Assembly: GCF_900060185.1 (NCBI RefSeq) | Contig: NZ_FIZY01000014.1 | Location: forward strand, 43,019-107,018 | DNA length: 64,000 nt | Direction: 5' to 3' | Source of the DNA: Grimontia marina | GTDB taxonomy: Bacteria > Pseudomonadota > Gammaproteobacteria > Enterobacterales > Vibrionaceae | In this document: piece after piece, positions 40,833 to 50,988 of the stretch | Layout: every line of letters begins with the position of its first letter | How positions within the stretch are numbered: position 1 is the stretch's first letter | Notes under the pieces: model-generated | Seen by the model: only the letters and a program-made list of their open reading frames with translations | Database searches by the model: none | What the model was told of the DNA's origin: nothing | Made by a program: the position numbers and the translations under genes

Positions 40833-42173
40833 ATGATTACAATAAAAAAGGGTTTGGATATCCCAATTGCCGGGACTCCAGCTCAGGTGATAAATGATGG
40901 CCCTGCCATCAAAAAAGTCGCCTTGCTTGGCGAAGAGTACGTTGGCATGCGTCCAACGATGCATGTTCGTGTTGGGGATGTAGTGAAAAAAGGTCAGGTT
41001 CTTTTTGAAGACAAGAAGAACCAAGGCGTTAAATTTACTGCTCCTGCAGCGGGTACTGTGGTTGAAGTTAACCGCGGTGCAAAACGTGTTCTTCAGTCTG
41101 TTGTCATCGAAGTAGAAGGCAACGAGCAAGTCACTTTCAACAAATACGAAGCCTCCGACATCGCAGGCCTGGATCGTCAAGTGGTTGTAGACCAACTTGT
41201 TGAGTCAGGTGTGTGGACGGCGCTCCGTACCCGCCCATTCAGCAAAACACCAGCGGTTGACGCAAGTCCTGCAGCTGTTTTTGTTACAGCGATGGACTCA
41301 AACCCTCTGGCTGCAAACGCAGAGCTGATCATTAATGAACAGCAAGAAGCGTTTGTAGCAGGTCTGGACGTGCTTTCACGCCTGACCGACGGTAAGGTGT
41401 TTGTGTGTAAAGGCGAATCCAGCCTGCCGCGTAGCAACCAAGCCAATGTGGAAGAGCAAGTGTTTAATGGTCCTCACCCAGCAGGTCTGGTTGGTACCCA
41501 CATTCACTTCTTGCGTCCTGTTGGTATGGACGTGCAGGTTTGGCACCTGAACTATCAAGACGTTATCGCTTTCGGTAAGCTTTTCCTCACTGGTGAAGTT
41601 TATACAGATCGCGTCGTTTCTCTGGCAGGTCCGGTTGTTAACAATCCTCGTCTCATCCGCACGCAAATCGGTGCTTCTATCTCAGACATCACTGACAATG
41701 AGTTGATGCCTGGTGAAATCCGTCTCATTTCTGGCTCCGTACTAAGTGGTACGAACGCTGGTGGTGTTCACGGTTACCTCGGTCGCTATCACCTTCAGGT
41801 GAGCGCGCTTCGTGAAGGTCGTGAAAAAGAACTGTTTGGCTGGATTACTCCAGGTAAGAACAAGTTCTCCGTTACCCGCGCATATTTAAGCCAGTTCTTT
41901 AAAGGCCAGCTGTTCAACATGACCACTACCACAAACGGTAGTGAGCGCTCTATGGTGCCAATCGGTAACTACGAGCGTGTGATGCCTCTGGACATCGAGC
42001 CGACTCTGCTGCTGCGTGATATCTGTGCAGGTGACCTGGACAGCATGTCTCAGCTGGGCGCACTGGAACTGGATCCTGAAGATCTTGCTCTGTGTACTTT
42101 TGTTTGCCCTGGCAAGTACGATTTTGGCCCTATGCTCCGCGAGTGCCTGGATCAAATTGAGAAGGAAGGGTAA
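40833..42173 (+). CDS. nqrA: Na+-NQR subunit A
   Basis: Peripheral subunit of the Na+-translocating NADH:ubiquinone reductase, contacting quinone. 446 aa, beginning [18 protein letters not shown] at 40833. An upstream extension to 40767 is open but foreign to the family. Conserved [46 protein letters not shown] and [18 protein letters not shown]. First of six overlapping or closely spaced nqr genes. Confidence 0.97.
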   Translation: MITIKKGLDIPIAGTPAQVINDGPAIKKVALLGEEYVGMRPTMHVRVGDVVKKGQVLFEDKKNQGVKFTAPAAGTVVEVNRGAKRVLQSVVIEVEGNEQVTFNKYEASDIAGLDRQVVVDQLVESGVWTALRTRPFSKTPAVDASPAAVFVTAMDSNPLAANAELIINEQQEAFVAGLDVLSRLTDGKVFVCKGESSLPRSNQANVEEQVFNGPHPAGLVGTHIHFLRPVGMDVQVWHLNYQDVIAFGKLFLTGEVYTDRVVSLAGPVVNNPRLIRTQIGASISDITDNELMPGEIRLISGSVLSGTNAGGVHGYLGRYHLQVSALREGREKELFGWITPGKNKFSVTRAYLSQFFKGQLFNMTTTTNGSERSMVPIGNYERVMPLDIEPTLLLRDICAGDLDSMSQLGALELDPEDLALCTFVCPGKYDFGPMLRECLDQIEKEG

Positions 42174-42176
42174 GCG

Positions 42177-43421
42177 ATGAGCCTGAAGAATTTTCTTGAA
42201 GATATCGAGCATCACTTCGAGCCGGGTGGTAAACACGAGAAGTGGTTTGCGCTGTACGAAGCAGTAGCGACTGTTCTTTACACCCCAGGCCTAGTGACCA
42301 AACGCGGTGCGCACGTTCGTGACAGCATCGACTTGAAGCGCATCATGATCATGGTGTGGCTTGCTGTGTTCCCTGCCATGTTCTTTGGCATGTACAACGC
42401 TGGTAACCAAGCCATCATGGCACTGAACTCTATGTACGGTGCAGAACAACTGGCAGCAGTTGTTGGCGGTAACTGGCACTACTGGCTGACAGAAATGTTG
42501 GGCGGTACGCTGACACCAGATGCAGGCTGGGGCAGTAAAATGGTACTGGGTGCCACTTACTTCCTGCCTATCTACGCAACGGTATTTATCGTGGGCGGCT
42601 TCTGGGAAGTCCTGTTCTGTATGGTGCGCAAGCACGAAGTCAACGAAGGTTTCTTCGTAACTTCTATTCTGTTTGCACTGATCGTTCCGCCAACACTTCC
42701 TCTGTGGCAAGCAGCACTGGGCATTACCTTTGGTGTTGTTGTAGCAAAAGAAATTTTCGGTGGTACCGGTCGTAACTTCCTGAACCCTGCACTGGCTGGC
42801 CGTGCGTTCCTGTTCTTTGCATACCCTGCACAGATTTCAGGTGACCTGGTTTGGACTGCGGCTGATGGTTACTCAGGTGCGACTGCGCTGAGCCAATGGG
42901 CTCAAGGTGGTCAAGGCGCGCTGGTTAACAACATCACTGGTCAAGCGACCTCTTGGATGGATGCATTCATTGGTAACATCCCAGGCTCAATCGGTGAAGT
43001 GTCAACGCTGGCAATCTTCATTGGTGGTGCAATGATCGTTGCGATGCGAATCGCATCTTGGCGCATCATTCTGGGTACCATGATTGGTCTTGTTGCTACA
43101 GCGACTCTGTTCAACATCATCGGCTCTGATACTAATCCAATGTTCAGCATGCCATGGCATTGGCACCTGGTTCTGGGTGGCTTCGCGTTCGGTATGATGT
43201 TCATGGCAACTGACCCAGTTTCCGCGTCGTTTACCAACAAAGCGAAATGGTGGTACGGCATCCTGATCGGTGCGATGGCAGTGATGATTCGTGTGGTTAA
43301 CCCAGCGTACCCAGAAGGTATGATGCTGGCTATCCTGTTCGCGAACCTGTTTGCGCCGCTGTTCGACAACCTGGTGATCCAGGGCAACATCAAACGGAGA
43401 CTGGCTCGTGTCAAGCAATAA
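42177..43421 (+). CDS. nqrB: Na+-NQR subunit B
   Basis: Main membrane subunit and part of the Na+ path; carries covalent FMN and riboflavin. 414 aa with about ten helices. The FMN attachment motif SGAT gives Thr236, the same number as in V. cholerae. [17 protein letters not shown] and [15 protein letters not shown] are family signatures. ApbE, encoded downstream, attaches the FMN. Its end overlaps nqrC by 14 bp. Confidence 0.97.
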   Translation: MSLKNFLEDIEHHFEPGGKHEKWFALYEAVATVLYTPGLVTKRGAHVRDSIDLKRIMIMVWLAVFPAMFFGMYNAGNQAIMALNSMYGAEQLAAVVGGNWHYWLTEMLGGTLTPDAGWGSKMVLGATYFLPIYATVFIVGGFWEVLFCMVRKHEVNEGFFVTSILFALIVPPTLPLWQAALGITFGVVVAKEIFGGTGRNFLNPALAGRAFLFFAYPAQISGDLVWTAADGYSGATALSQWAQGGQGALVNNITGQATSWMDAFIGNIPGSIGEVSTLAIFIGGAMIVAMRIASWRIILGTMIGLVATATLFNIIGSDTNPMFSMPWHWHLVLGGFAFGMMFMATDPVSASFTNKAKWWYGILIGAMAVMIRVVNPAYPEGMMLAILFANLFAPLFDNLVIQGNIKRRLARVKQ

Positions 43422-44190
43422 CGATAGCATTAAAAAAACGCTGACCGTAGTTATCGCACTGAGCCTCGTGTGTTCAGTTGTGGTATCGTTTGCGGCCGTT
43501 TCTCTGCGTCCTCTGCAAGAGAAAAATGCCGTGCTGGACGTACAGCGCAACATCCTTTCTGTTGCTGGTATCGATGCGAACGGCAACATCACTGGAACCT
43601 TCGACAAGTTCATCGAACCACGTCTGGTTGACCTGAAAACAGGTGACCTTGTAGGTACCGTTGAAGAAGCGAAGGCTTTTGACCAACGCATTGCAGCGTC
43701 TGACCCTTCTCAGTCAGTCAAACTGACTGCAGACAAAGATATCGCCAAGATTGGCCGCCTGTCTGACATCGCCAAGGTTTACTTGGTAAAAGATGGCGCG
43801 GGTCAAACTGAACGTCTGATCCTGCCAGTACACGGCAGTGGTCTATGGGGCATGATGTATGCTTTTGTTGCACTGGACACAGATGGCAAGACCGTTTCTG
43901 ACATCGCTTACTACCAGCACGGTGAAACTCCGGGTCTGGGGGGCGAAGTTGAAAACCCTCGCTGGCGTGCACAGTTCGAAGGCAAACTGCTGTTTGATGA
44001 CAAAGGCATGCCTGCGCTGAAAGTTGTTAAAGGCGGTGCTCAACCTGGAGATGTCTACGGTGTAGACGGTCTGTCAGGTGCGACTCTGACTTCAAACGGT
44101 GTACAGCACACCTTTGACTTCTGGTTTGGTGACAACGGCTTTGGCCCATTTCTGAAGAAAGTTCAACAGGGAGAGCTGATCAATGGCTGA
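43408..44190 (+). CDS. nqrC: Na+-NQR subunit C
   Basis: Membrane-anchored periplasmic subunit with covalent FMN at Thr226 in GLSGATLTS. 260 aa; one N-terminal helix ([20 protein letters not shown]), then [19 protein letters not shown] and [16 protein letters not shown] start at 43408 inside the end of nqrB. Overlaps nqrD by 8 bp, implying strict translational coupling. Confidence 0.97.
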   Translation: MSSNNDSIKKTLTVVIALSLVCSVVVSFAAVSLRPLQEKNAVLDVQRNILSVAGIDANGNITGTFDKFIEPRLVDLKTGDLVGTVEEAKAFDQRIAASDPSQSVKLTADKDIAKIGRLSDIAKVYLVKDGAGQTERLILPVHGSGLWGMMYAFVALDTDGKTVSDIAYYQHGETPGLGGEVENPRWRAQFEGKLLFDDKGMPALKVVKGGAQPGDVYGVDGLSGATLTSNGVQHTFDFWFGDNGFGPFLKKVQQGELING

Positions 44191-44815
44191 TTCTAAAGAA
44201 CTGAAAAAGAATCTTTGGTCTCCGGTACTAGACAACAACCCAATTGCCCTTCAGGTACTGGGTGTGTGTTCTGCACTGGCAGTTACCACCAAGCTGGAAA
44301 CGGCGTTTGTAATGACCATTGCGGTAGTATTCGTAACGGCATTCTCGAACCTGTTCGTCTCGCTTATTCGCAACCACATTCCAAACTCTGTACGTATCAT
44401 CGTTCAGATGGCGATCATCGCATCGCTGGTAATCGTGGTAGACCAGATCCTGAAAGCATATGTTTACGACATCTCTAAGCAGCTGTCTGTATTTGTTGGC
44501 CTGATCATCACCAACTGTATCGTTATGGGTCGTGCAGAAGCGTACGCGATGAAGTCGCCGCCACTGCCATCATTCATCGATGGTATCGGTAACGGTCTGG
44601 GTTATGGTTTCGTACTGATCTCTGTTGGTTTCTTCCGCGAACTGCTGGGCTCAGGCAAGCTGTTCGGCGTATCAATCCTGCCTCTGACCTCAGAAGGCGG
44701 TTGGTACCAGCCAAACGGTCTGATGCTTCTGGCCCCATCAGCGTTCTTCCTGATCGGCTTCCTGATCTGGGTTGTGCGTTACTTCAAACCTGAACAAGTA
44801 GAAGCGAAGGAGTAA
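44183..44815 (+). CDS. nqrD: Na+-NQR subunit D
   Basis: Integral subunit of 210 aa, six helices. With NqrE it holds the intramembrane iron site; the family Cys lies in [20 protein letters not shown]. Related to RnfE. The final residues [10 protein letters not shown] are followed after 7 nt by nqrE. Confidence 0.97.
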   Translation: MADSKELKKNLWSPVLDNNPIALQVLGVCSALAVTTKLETAFVMTIAVVFVTAFSNLFVSLIRNHIPNSVRIIVQMAIIASLVIVVDQILKAYVYDISKQLSVFVGLIITNCIVMGRAEAYAMKSPPLPSFIDGIGNGLGYGFVLISVGFFRELLGSGKLFGVSILPLTSEGGWYQPNGLMLLAPSAFFLIGFLIWVVRYFKPEQVEAKE

Positions 44816-44822
44816 GGACGTA

Positions 44823-45419
44823 ATGGAACATTACATTAGCCTGCTGGTTCGTTCGATTTTCATCGAAAACCTGGCACTGTCTTTCTTCCTGGGTATGTGT
44901 ACTTTCCTGGCAGTATCCAAGAAAGTAAAAACCTCTTTCGGTCTAGGTGTTGCGGTAATCGTAGTACTGTCTGTGGCCGTTCCGGTTAACAACCTGATTT
45001 ACAACCTGGTACTGAAAAACGGTGCGATTGTTGAAGGCGTGGATCTTAGCTTCCTGAACTTCATCACTTTCATCGGCGTTATCGCGGCACTGGTACAGAT
45101 CCTGGAAATGGTTCTGGACCGCTTCTTCCCGCCGCTATACAACGCACTGGGTATCTTCCTGCCGCTGATCACAGTGAACTGTGCAATCTTCGGTGGTGTA
45201 TCTTTCATGGTTCAACGTGACTACAACTTCATGGAGTCTGTGGTTTACGGTTTCGGCTCTGGTGTGGGCTGGATGCTGGCGATTGTTGCGCTGGCAGGTA
45301 TCCGTGAAAAGATGAAGTACTCTGACGTACCACCTGCACTTCGTGGTCTGGGTATTACCTTTATCACTGTAGGTCTGATGGCGTTAGGCTTTATGTCTTT
45401 CTCCGGTGTTCAACTGTAA
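44823..45419 (+). CDS. nqrE: Na+-NQR subunit E
   Basis: Integral subunit of 198 aa, topologically inverted relative to NqrD. Cys residues [16 protein letters not shown] and [15 protein letters not shown] give the ligands of the iron centre between D and E. Related to RnfA. 31 nt precede nqrF. Confidence 0.97.
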   Translation: MEHYISLLVRSIFIENLALSFFLGMCTFLAVSKKVKTSFGLGVAVIVVLSVAVPVNNLIYNLVLKNGAIVEGVDLSFLNFITFIGVIAALVQILEMVLDRFFPPLYNALGIFLPLITVNCAIFGGVSFMVQRDYNFMESVVYGFGSGVGWMLAIVALAGIREKMKYSDVPPALRGLGITFITVGLMALGFMSFSGVQL

Positions 45420-45450
45420 GTCGGGTAAACCGCGAATTAAGGAATAGTCA

Positions 45451-46674
45451 ATGGACATTATTCTTGGTGTAGTGATGTTTACTCTAATCGTACTGGCTCT
45501 GGTACTGGTGATTCTGTTCGCCAAGTCCAAGCTGGTACCATCAGGTGACATCACGATCGCTGTAAACGGCGATCCAAGCCTTGCAATCACCACGCAACCA
45601 GGCGGTAAGCTTCTGAGCGCGCTGGCGGGTGCAGGTGTATTCGTATCTTCAGCTTGTGGTGGTGGTGGTTCATGTGGCCAGTGCCGCGTGAAAGTGAAAT
45701 CAGGTGGTGGTGATATTCTGCCAACTGAACTTGACCACATCAGCAAGGGTGAAGCACGTGAAGGTGAGCGTCTGGCCTGTCAGGTAGCAATGAAAACTGA
45801 CATGGACATCGAGCTCCCTGAAGAAATCTTCGGCGTGAAGAAGTGGGAATGTTCTGTTATCTCTAACGATAACAAAGCAACCTTCATCAAAGAGCTGAAG
45901 CTACAAATTCCAGACGGCGAGTCAGTACCGTTCCGTGCGGGTGGTTACATCCAGATCGAAGCGCCTGCTCACCACGTTAAGTACGCAGATTACGATATTC
46001 CAGAAGAATACCGTGGAGACTGGGAGAAGTTTAACCTGTTCCGTTACGAGTCCAAGGTTAATGAAGAAACCATTCGTGCGTACTCAATGGCGAACTACCC
46101 AGAAGAGTTTGGCATCATCATGCTGAACGTGCGTATTGCGACGCCACCACCTAACAACCCAGACGTACCACCAGGCATCATGTCTTCGTACATCTGGTCA
46201 TTGAAGGAAGGTGACAAGTGTACGATCTCTGGTCCGTTTGGTGAGTTCTTCGCGAAAGACACTGATGCAGAAATGGTATTTGTGGGCGGTGGTGCAGGTA
46301 TGGCACCAATGCGTTCACACATCTTCGACCAGCTTAAGCGTTTGAAGTCTAGCCGTAAGATGTCTTTCTGGTATGGTGCGCGCTCTAAGCGTGAAATGTT
46401 CTACGTAGAAGATTTCGACGGATTGGCAGCAGAAAACGAAAACTTCGTTTGGCACTGTGCACTGTCTGATCCTATGCCAGAAGATAACTGGGATGGCTAC
46501 ACTGGCTTCATCCACAACGTGCTGTTCGAGAACTATCTTAAAGATCACGAAGCGCCAGAAGATTGTGAGTACTACATGTGTGGTCCTCCAATGATGAACG
46601 CCGCCGTGATCGGCATGCTGAAAGACTTGGGTGTTGAAGACGAGAACATCCTACTGGATGACTTCGGTGGCTAA
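45451..46674 (+). CDS. nqrF: Na+-NQR subunit F
   Basis: NADH-oxidising entry subunit. 407 aa: an N-terminal membrane helix, a 2Fe-2S ferredoxin domain (Cys69, Cys75, Cys78 in [12 protein letters not shown], and Cys110), an FAD domain ([13 protein letters not shown]), and an NADH-binding domain ([21 protein letters not shown]). C-terminal LDDFGG is conserved. Last gene of the operon, followed by a hairpin terminator. Confidence 0.98.
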   Translation: MDIILGVVMFTLIVLALVLVILFAKSKLVPSGDITIAVNGDPSLAITTQPGGKLLSALAGAGVFVSSACGGGGSCGQCRVKVKSGGGDILPTELDHISKGEAREGERLACQVAMKTDMDIELPEEIFGVKKWECSVISNDNKATFIKELKLQIPDGESVPFRAGGYIQIEAPAHHVKYADYDIPEEYRGDWEKFNLFRYESKVNEETIRAYSMANYPEEFGIIMLNVRIATPPPNNPDVPPGIMSSYIWSLKEGDKCTISGPFGEFFAKDTDAEMVFVGGGAGMAPMRSHIFDQLKRLKSSRKMSFWYGARSKREMFYVEDFDGLAAENENFVWHCALSDPMPEDNWDGYTGFIHNVLFENYLKDHEAPEDCEYYMCGPPMMNAAVIGMLKDLGVEDENILLDDFGG

Positions 46675-46697
46675 TCGCCCCGCTGTCTGAAGGAGAT

Positions 46698-46726
46698 AAT
46701 GGCTGGCCTTAGGGTCAGCCATTTTG
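46698..46726 (+). terminator. Terminator of nqrABCDEF
   Basis: AATGGCTGGCC pairs with GGGTCAGCCATT (one G-T pair), loop of about 4 nt, followed by TT only beyond the stem; a modest terminator, so some readthrough into apbE is plausible. Confidence 0.7.
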
Positions 46727-46827
46727 CATCTAATCAGACAGAATCATTGTTTTCTGAATGGCTTTTCAAGCTCACCAAAGTCGAAAGTGATTCTTTCTGA
46801 TCCCCTTATAATCAACTGGATGATGTA

Positions 46828-47844
46828 ATGAAAAAATTCCTGTTGTCTGCCGGTCTAATGATTAGCGCACTGCTGGTTTTGACTGGATGCGAACAAGCAC
46901 CTCAGCAAACACACCTGACAGGTTCCACCATGGGAACCTATTACTCGGTGAAATACGTTTCTGACTCAGATCTGCCGGCTTCTAGCGATATTCAGGCGGA
47001 AATTGATGCGCGTCTGGAGTTGGTGAATGACCAAATGTCCACTTACCGCAAAGACTCAGAGTTGAGTCTGTTTAACCAGCAAAAAGGTAGTGAACCATTT
47101 ACTGTGTCGAAAGATACGGCAAAAGTGGTGACGGAAGCGATTCGTCTGAACATACTGTCCGACGGAGCATTGGATGTCACCGTTGGACCGCTGGTTAACC
47201 TTTGGGGGTTTGGTCCTGAAGGACGTCCTGATCGTGTTCCAACAGAAGCGCTGATCGAAGAGCGCCGTGCGATGACAGGGATAGATTTCCTGACTGTGGA
47301 TGGCAATAACTTGATCAAAACAAATCCAGATTTGTATGTCGATCTGTCATCGATTGCCAAAGGTTTTGGCGTGGATGTGATTGCTGACTACTTAGCTTCA
47401 CTGGGAATCGAAAACTACCTGGTGGAGATCGGTGGTGAGCTTCAACTGAATGGTAAGAATGCTGAAGGGCAACCATGGCGAATTGCCATTGAAAAGCCAA
47501 CTTCTGATCAACAAACCGTTCAGGAAATCATTGCACCGGGCGATATGGCTATCGCTACATCAGGTGACTATAGAAACTATTTTGAAGAAAATGGTGTTCG
47601 CTACTCGCACACTATCAACCCGGCAACAGCCAAGCCAATCAACCACCGTTTGGTGTCTGTAACGGTACTTGATAAGTCTTGTATGACAGCGGATGGTCTA
47701 TCTACGGCCTTTATGGTGATGGGCCCAGATGCGGCGCTTGCATTAGCGAACCAGGAAAATATTCCTGCATTTTTCATCTTAAAGACGGATAGTGGATTTA
47801 ACGAAGTCGCATCGGATGCGTTCAAACCATATCTAACACGTTAA
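46828..47844 (+). CDS. apbE: FAD:protein FMN transferase
   Basis: Periplasmic lipoprotein that transfers FMN from FAD to threonines of NqrB and NqrC (and Rnf subunits). 338 aa; lipobox LLVLTGCEQ with Cys21. Conserved GSTMGTYYSVKY, the FAD site VDLSSIAKGFGVDVIADYL, EIGGELQLNG and SHTINPATAKPI are all present. Lies between the Na+-NQR operon and nqrM, which also serves that complex. Confidence 0.96.
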   Translation: MKKFLLSAGLMISALLVLTGCEQAPQQTHLTGSTMGTYYSVKYVSDSDLPASSDIQAEIDARLELVNDQMSTYRKDSELSLFNQQKGSEPFTVSKDTAKVVTEAIRLNILSDGALDVTVGPLVNLWGFGPEGRPDRVPTEALIEERRAMTGIDFLTVDGNNLIKTNPDLYVDLSSIAKGFGVDVIADYLASLGIENYLVEIGGELQLNGKNAEGQPWRIAIEKPTSDQQTVQEIIAPGDMAIATSGDYRNYFEENGVRYSHTINPATAKPINHRLVSVTVLDKSCMTADGLSTAFMVMGPDAALALANQENIPAFFILKTDSGFNEVASDAFKPYLTR

Positions 47845-47854
47845 AGGTAATAAG

Positions 47855-48076
47855 ATGTCTGTGTATCTGATAACCTTCGCGGTATTCATTCTGGTGATTA
47901 CTGGTATGTCTATTGGCTTCATTATTCAGCGCAAAACGATCAGCGGAAGCTGTGGTGGTTTGGGCGCAGTGGGTATCGAGAAAGAATGTGATTGCCCAGA
48001 ACCATGTGACGCGCGTAAGAAGCGAGAAGCTCGGGCAGCGAAGACTGAAGAGTGGAAAAAGAACCAAATCATCTAA
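47855..48076 (+). CDS. nqrM: Na+-NQR maturation protein NqrM
   Basis: Small membrane protein (73 aa) needed to load iron into the NqrD/NqrE site. One N-terminal helix (YLITFAVFILVITGMSIGF), then the Cys cluster SGSCGGLGAVGIEKECDCPE and a Cys two residues on, with a basic tail. Ten nt behind apbE, so co-transcribed. The conserved Cys pattern identifies it despite its size. Confidence 0.95.
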   Translation: MSVYLITFAVFILVITGMSIGFIIQRKTISGSCGGLGAVGIEKECDCPEPCDARKKREARAAKTEEWKKNQII

Positions 48077-48080
48077 ATTT

Positions 48081-48108
48081 AAAAAACCGCCGAGAGGCGG
48101 TTTTTTTA
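48081..48108 (+). terminator. Terminator of apbE-nqrM
   Basis: AAAAAACCGCC-GAGA-GGCGGTTTTTTT. Confidence 0.9.
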
Positions 48109-48164
48109 TGACATATGCAAACTCAGGCTCCTCTTTTCTTTGATAGGTATTGTGAATTGTCAGA

Positions 48165-48199
48165 TTGACACATGGTCACATTACTGTGTATATAAACAG
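48165..48199 (+). promoter_or_regulatory. LexA-controlled promoter of dinB
   Basis: A perfect -35 TTGACA (48165-48170) and a -10 TATATA (48189-48194, 18-bp spacer). A LexA box, CTG-N10-CAG (CTGTGTATATAAACAG, 48184-48199), covers the -10. This is a classic SOS promoter, so dinB should be induced by DNA damage. Confidence 0.88.
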
Positions 48200-48223
48200 T
48201 GTTTGGTTTGGGCGAATGAGTTT

Positions 48224-49282
48224 ATGAGAAAGATAATCCACGTCGACATGGATTGTTTTTACGCGGCAGTAGAGATGCGGGATAACCCGGCACTGCGTGA
48301 CATCCCTCTTGCTATTGGCGGTTCTGAAAAGCGCCGAGGGGTGATCTCGACCTGTAATTATATTGCCCGTAAATATGGCGTTCGCTCTGCCATGGCGACG
48401 GGCCATGCCTTGAAACTTTGTCCGAATCTCACTGTGATTCGAGGGGACATGAACAAATACAAAAGTGTTTCCCATCAAATCCGTTCAATCTTCGAGCGCT
48501 ACACCAACAAGATTGAGCCCCTTTCTCTTGATGAGGCATATCTGGATGTTAGTCAATGCTCACTTTTTCGTGGTTCTGCGACCATGATTGCTGAGGATAT
48601 CCGGCGTGCTATTCGTGATGAACTTGGCTTGACTGCATCGGCGGGGATTGCACCGGTAAAATTCGTGGCTAAGGTCGCCTCTGATCTCAATAAACCCGAT
48701 GGCATGTATGTCGTCACACCTGATGAGGTCGATGACTTCGTAAAAACGTTAGCACTGGAGAAAATTCCCGGTGTTGGAAAGGTTACCTTGGGAAAACTTC
48801 ATGAGATGGGACTGTATAAAGGCGAAGACGTGCAGCAATTTGATAAGAATGCTTTGCTCAAACGGTTTGGAAAGTTTGGTCTGTCTTTATGGAAGCGTTG
48901 CCATGGCATTGATGAACGTAGTGTGGAAACAGAGCGTGTCAGAAAGTCAGTAGGTGTTGAGCGAACCTTGCCAGAGGACATCCAAACCGAAGCAGAATGC
49001 CTCGATGTTATGGCCTCACTGTTTGAAGAGATGGAAACAAGGCTTAAGCGTGTCTCGCCCAATATGGAAATTGTTCGTCAGGGTGTGAAACTCAAATTTT
49101 CAGACTTCCAGCAAACCACCGTGGAGCATCGCCAGTGGCGTTATGACAATGCGATGTTCCCTGAGTTATTACGCGAAGCATTAGCGCGTCAGCAAGGAAG
49201 GGGGGTGCGGCTGATTGGCTTATCTGTTGGTTTGAAATCTGAAGAGAAGAACCAGCCTTCGCAACTCAGCTTCGAGTGGTAA
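48224..49282 (+). CDS. dinB: DNA polymerase IV
   Basis: Y-family translesion polymerase. 352 aa from the ATG at 48224 (MRKIIHVDMDCFYAAVEMRD); the frame is open upstream but that part spans the promoter. Catalytic acidic residues are Asp8 and Asp103/Glu104 (PLSLDEAYLDV). The steric-gate position 13 is Tyr where E. coli has Phe. HhH motif IPGVGKVTLGKL. The C-terminal QLSFEW resembles a sliding-clamp binding peptide. SOS regulation is indicated by the LexA box over its promoter. Confidence 0.97.
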   Translation: MRKIIHVDMDCFYAAVEMRDNPALRDIPLAIGGSEKRRGVISTCNYIARKYGVRSAMATGHALKLCPNLTVIRGDMNKYKSVSHQIRSIFERYTNKIEPLSLDEAYLDVSQCSLFRGSATMIAEDIRRAIRDELGLTASAGIAPVKFVAKVASDLNKPDGMYVVTPDEVDDFVKTLALEKIPGVGKVTLGKLHEMGLYKGEDVQQFDKNALLKRFGKFGLSLWKRCHGIDERSVETERVRKSVGVERTLPEDIQTEAECLDVMASLFEEMETRLKRVSPNMEIVRQGVKLKFSDFQQTTVEHRQWRYDNAMFPELLREALARQQGRGVRLIGLSVGLKSEEKNQPSQLSFEW

Positions 49283-49305
49283 TGGTTTGGAAGGAGCCAT
49301 GAATT

Positions 49306-49332
49306 GAAAAGAGCGCCAATTGGCGCTCTTTC
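49306..49332 (+). terminator. Bidirectional terminator between dinB and pepD
   Basis: AAAGAGCGCC-AATT-GGCGCTCTTT between converging genes. Confidence 0.88.
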
Positions 49333-49340
49333 TCTTTGGA

Positions 49341-50801
49341 TTAAGCTTTTTCAGGGATGGCTTTCAACATTCCCACCATTTGCTCCCAGAAAAGCCCCAC
49401 GGTAGCAATTTCCACTTTTTCATCCGGTGAGTGCGGGAACTTGATAGTCGGGCCGAAGGAGATCATATCCATGTTTGGATACGGCTCCTTGAATAGGCCA
49501 CATTCAAGACCGGCGTGAATCACCATGATGTCAGGAGCACGACCATAGATGTCTTCATAGGTTTTTCTGAAAACATGCATGATTTCTGATTCTGGGTCCG
49601 GCTTCCAACCCGGGTACGCGCCAGAGAAGGTCACTTTGGCTCCAGCCAGCTCACCGGTGGATTTCAACATGCTTTCTACATAGCTGCGGCCACTGTCTGC
49701 CAATGAGCGGATCAGGCAGAGTAGGGTCATCTTGTCGTCTTCAGTCGTAATCACGCCAAGGTTAAGCGAGGTTTCAACTACACCGGGAATGTCGTCGCTC
49801 ATGCGAATCACGCCGTTTGGACAGGCATTGATGGTGGCGATAATACGGCTTTGTACCGAAGGCTTCAGAGCTTGCTCGGAGAGCTCGGCATCCAGAACCG
49901 ATAGTGCGATGGAGGTCTCTACAGCGCCCAGTTCTTCCTTCAGCAGAGATTCAAAATGATTGAAGAGGTTCGCCAGCTTCTCTTCGTTGGCTGCTGGGAC
50001 AGCAACATCTGCAAAAGCTTCGCGTGGGATGGCATTGCGAAGTGTACCGCCGCGGACTGAAAGTAGGCGAAGACCCAATTCGTTCGCGTGACCAGCTAGA
50101 AAACGGCCCAACAACTTGTTGGCATTTGCACGGCCGGTGTGAATATCAACACCGGAGTGGCCGCCTTTCAGGCCTTTAATCTGAAGCGTTTTACCGACGT
50201 AGCCGCCGCCTAGAGTCTCGCGCTCCAAAGAGAATGCTATGGAGGCATCTACACCGCCTGCGCAACCCATGTAGATTTCGCCTTCTTGCTCAGAGTCGGT
50301 ATTCAGGAGGATCTCACCTTCCAACCAACCTGCCTTCAGACCAAACGCGCCAGTCATACCCGCTTCTTCATCAATGGTCAGCAGAACTTCCAGTGGGCCA
50401 TGTTCAATGTCTTTAGACGCCAGAACCGCAAGACATGTCGCCATGCCCATACCGTTGTCTGCACCCAGAGTGGTGCCATCGGCGGTAACCCATTCCCCGT
50501 CAATGTAAGGACGGATAGGATCGGTCGTGAAATCATGGTCCGTGTTTTCGTTTTTCTGCGGCACCATATCGATATGTGCCTGAAGCACTACACCTTTGCG
50601 GTTTTCCATACCCGCTGTGGCTGGCTTTCTTATGATCACGTTGCCGATATCATCTCGGGTAACAGAAAGGCCTTCACTGGTAGCCCAGTCAACAATGTAC
50701 TGTGCCAGTTGCTCTTCATGCTTGGATGGGTGAGGGATGGAACAGATCTTATCGAAAAACTGCCACACAGGTTGTGGCGATAGTTGGCTGATTTCTGACA
50801 C
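49341..50801 (-). CDS. pepD: Cytosol non-specific dipeptidase (aminoacyl-histidine dipeptidase)
   Basis: M20-family metallopeptidase that hydrolyses Xaa-His and other dipeptides. 486 aa. Zinc and catalytic residues are in VVLQAHIDMVPQ, GTTLGADNGMGMA, TIDEEAGMTGAFGL and NTDSEQEGEI; VIHAGLECGLF and SFGPTIKFPHSPDE are also intact. I start at GTG 50801 (SEISQLSPQPVW), which has GGAG 7 nt upstream and matches the E. coli N-terminus; the longer frame has no support. Single gene. Confidence 0.95.
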   Translation of the reverse strand: MSEISQLSPQPVWQFFDKICSIPHPSKHEEQLAQYIVDWATSEGLSVTRDDIGNVIIRKPATAGMENRKGVVLQAHIDMVPQKNENTDHDFTTDPIRPYIDGEWVTADGTTLGADNGMGMATCLAVLASKDIEHGPLEVLLTIDEEAGMTGAFGLKAGWLEGEILLNTDSEQEGEIYMGCAGGVDASIAFSLERETLGGGYVGKTLQIKGLKGGHSGVDIHTGRANANKLLGRFLAGHANELGLRLLSVRGGTLRNAIPREAFADVAVPAANEEKLANLFNHFESLLKEELGAVETSIALSVLDAELSEQALKPSVQSRIIATINACPNGVIRMSDDIPGVVETSLNLGVITTEDDKMTLLCLIRSLADSGRSYVESMLKSTGELAGAKVTFSGAYPGWKPDPESEIMHVFRKTYEDIYGRAPDIMVIHAGLECGLFKEPYPNMDMISFGPTIKFPHSPDEKVEIATVGLFWEQMVGMLKAIPEKA

Positions 50802-50889
50802 AGGCTTTCTCCAGAAAACTAGGAATAAAAAGGCATTTCGCAAAGCCAAGATGGCTTCTATACCCAAATAACATACCATTTCCATATGC

Positions 50890-50918
50890 AAAAACGGCAC
50901 GCCACTGGGGCATGCCGT
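50890..50918 (-). terminator. Terminator of the chemoreceptor gene
   Basis: On the minus strand ACGGCATGCC pairs with GGCGTGCCGT (one G-U) and TTTTTG follows. Confidence 0.8.
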
Positions 50919-50988
50919 CAAACTAACAGAATTTGTAACGTAAAAGTATGCTTTGTTAAAAGCATATCTCTGAATGGCGAGTGAAAGC

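Noticed and set aside
46699..46800. A 33-codon frame after nqrF starting behind AAGGAGATA
   Set aside because: The start codon lies in the stem of the nqr terminator and the peptide (MAGLRVSHFASNQTESLF...) has no recognisable feature; the Shine-Dalgarno match is probably chance. Conservation analysis could revive it.
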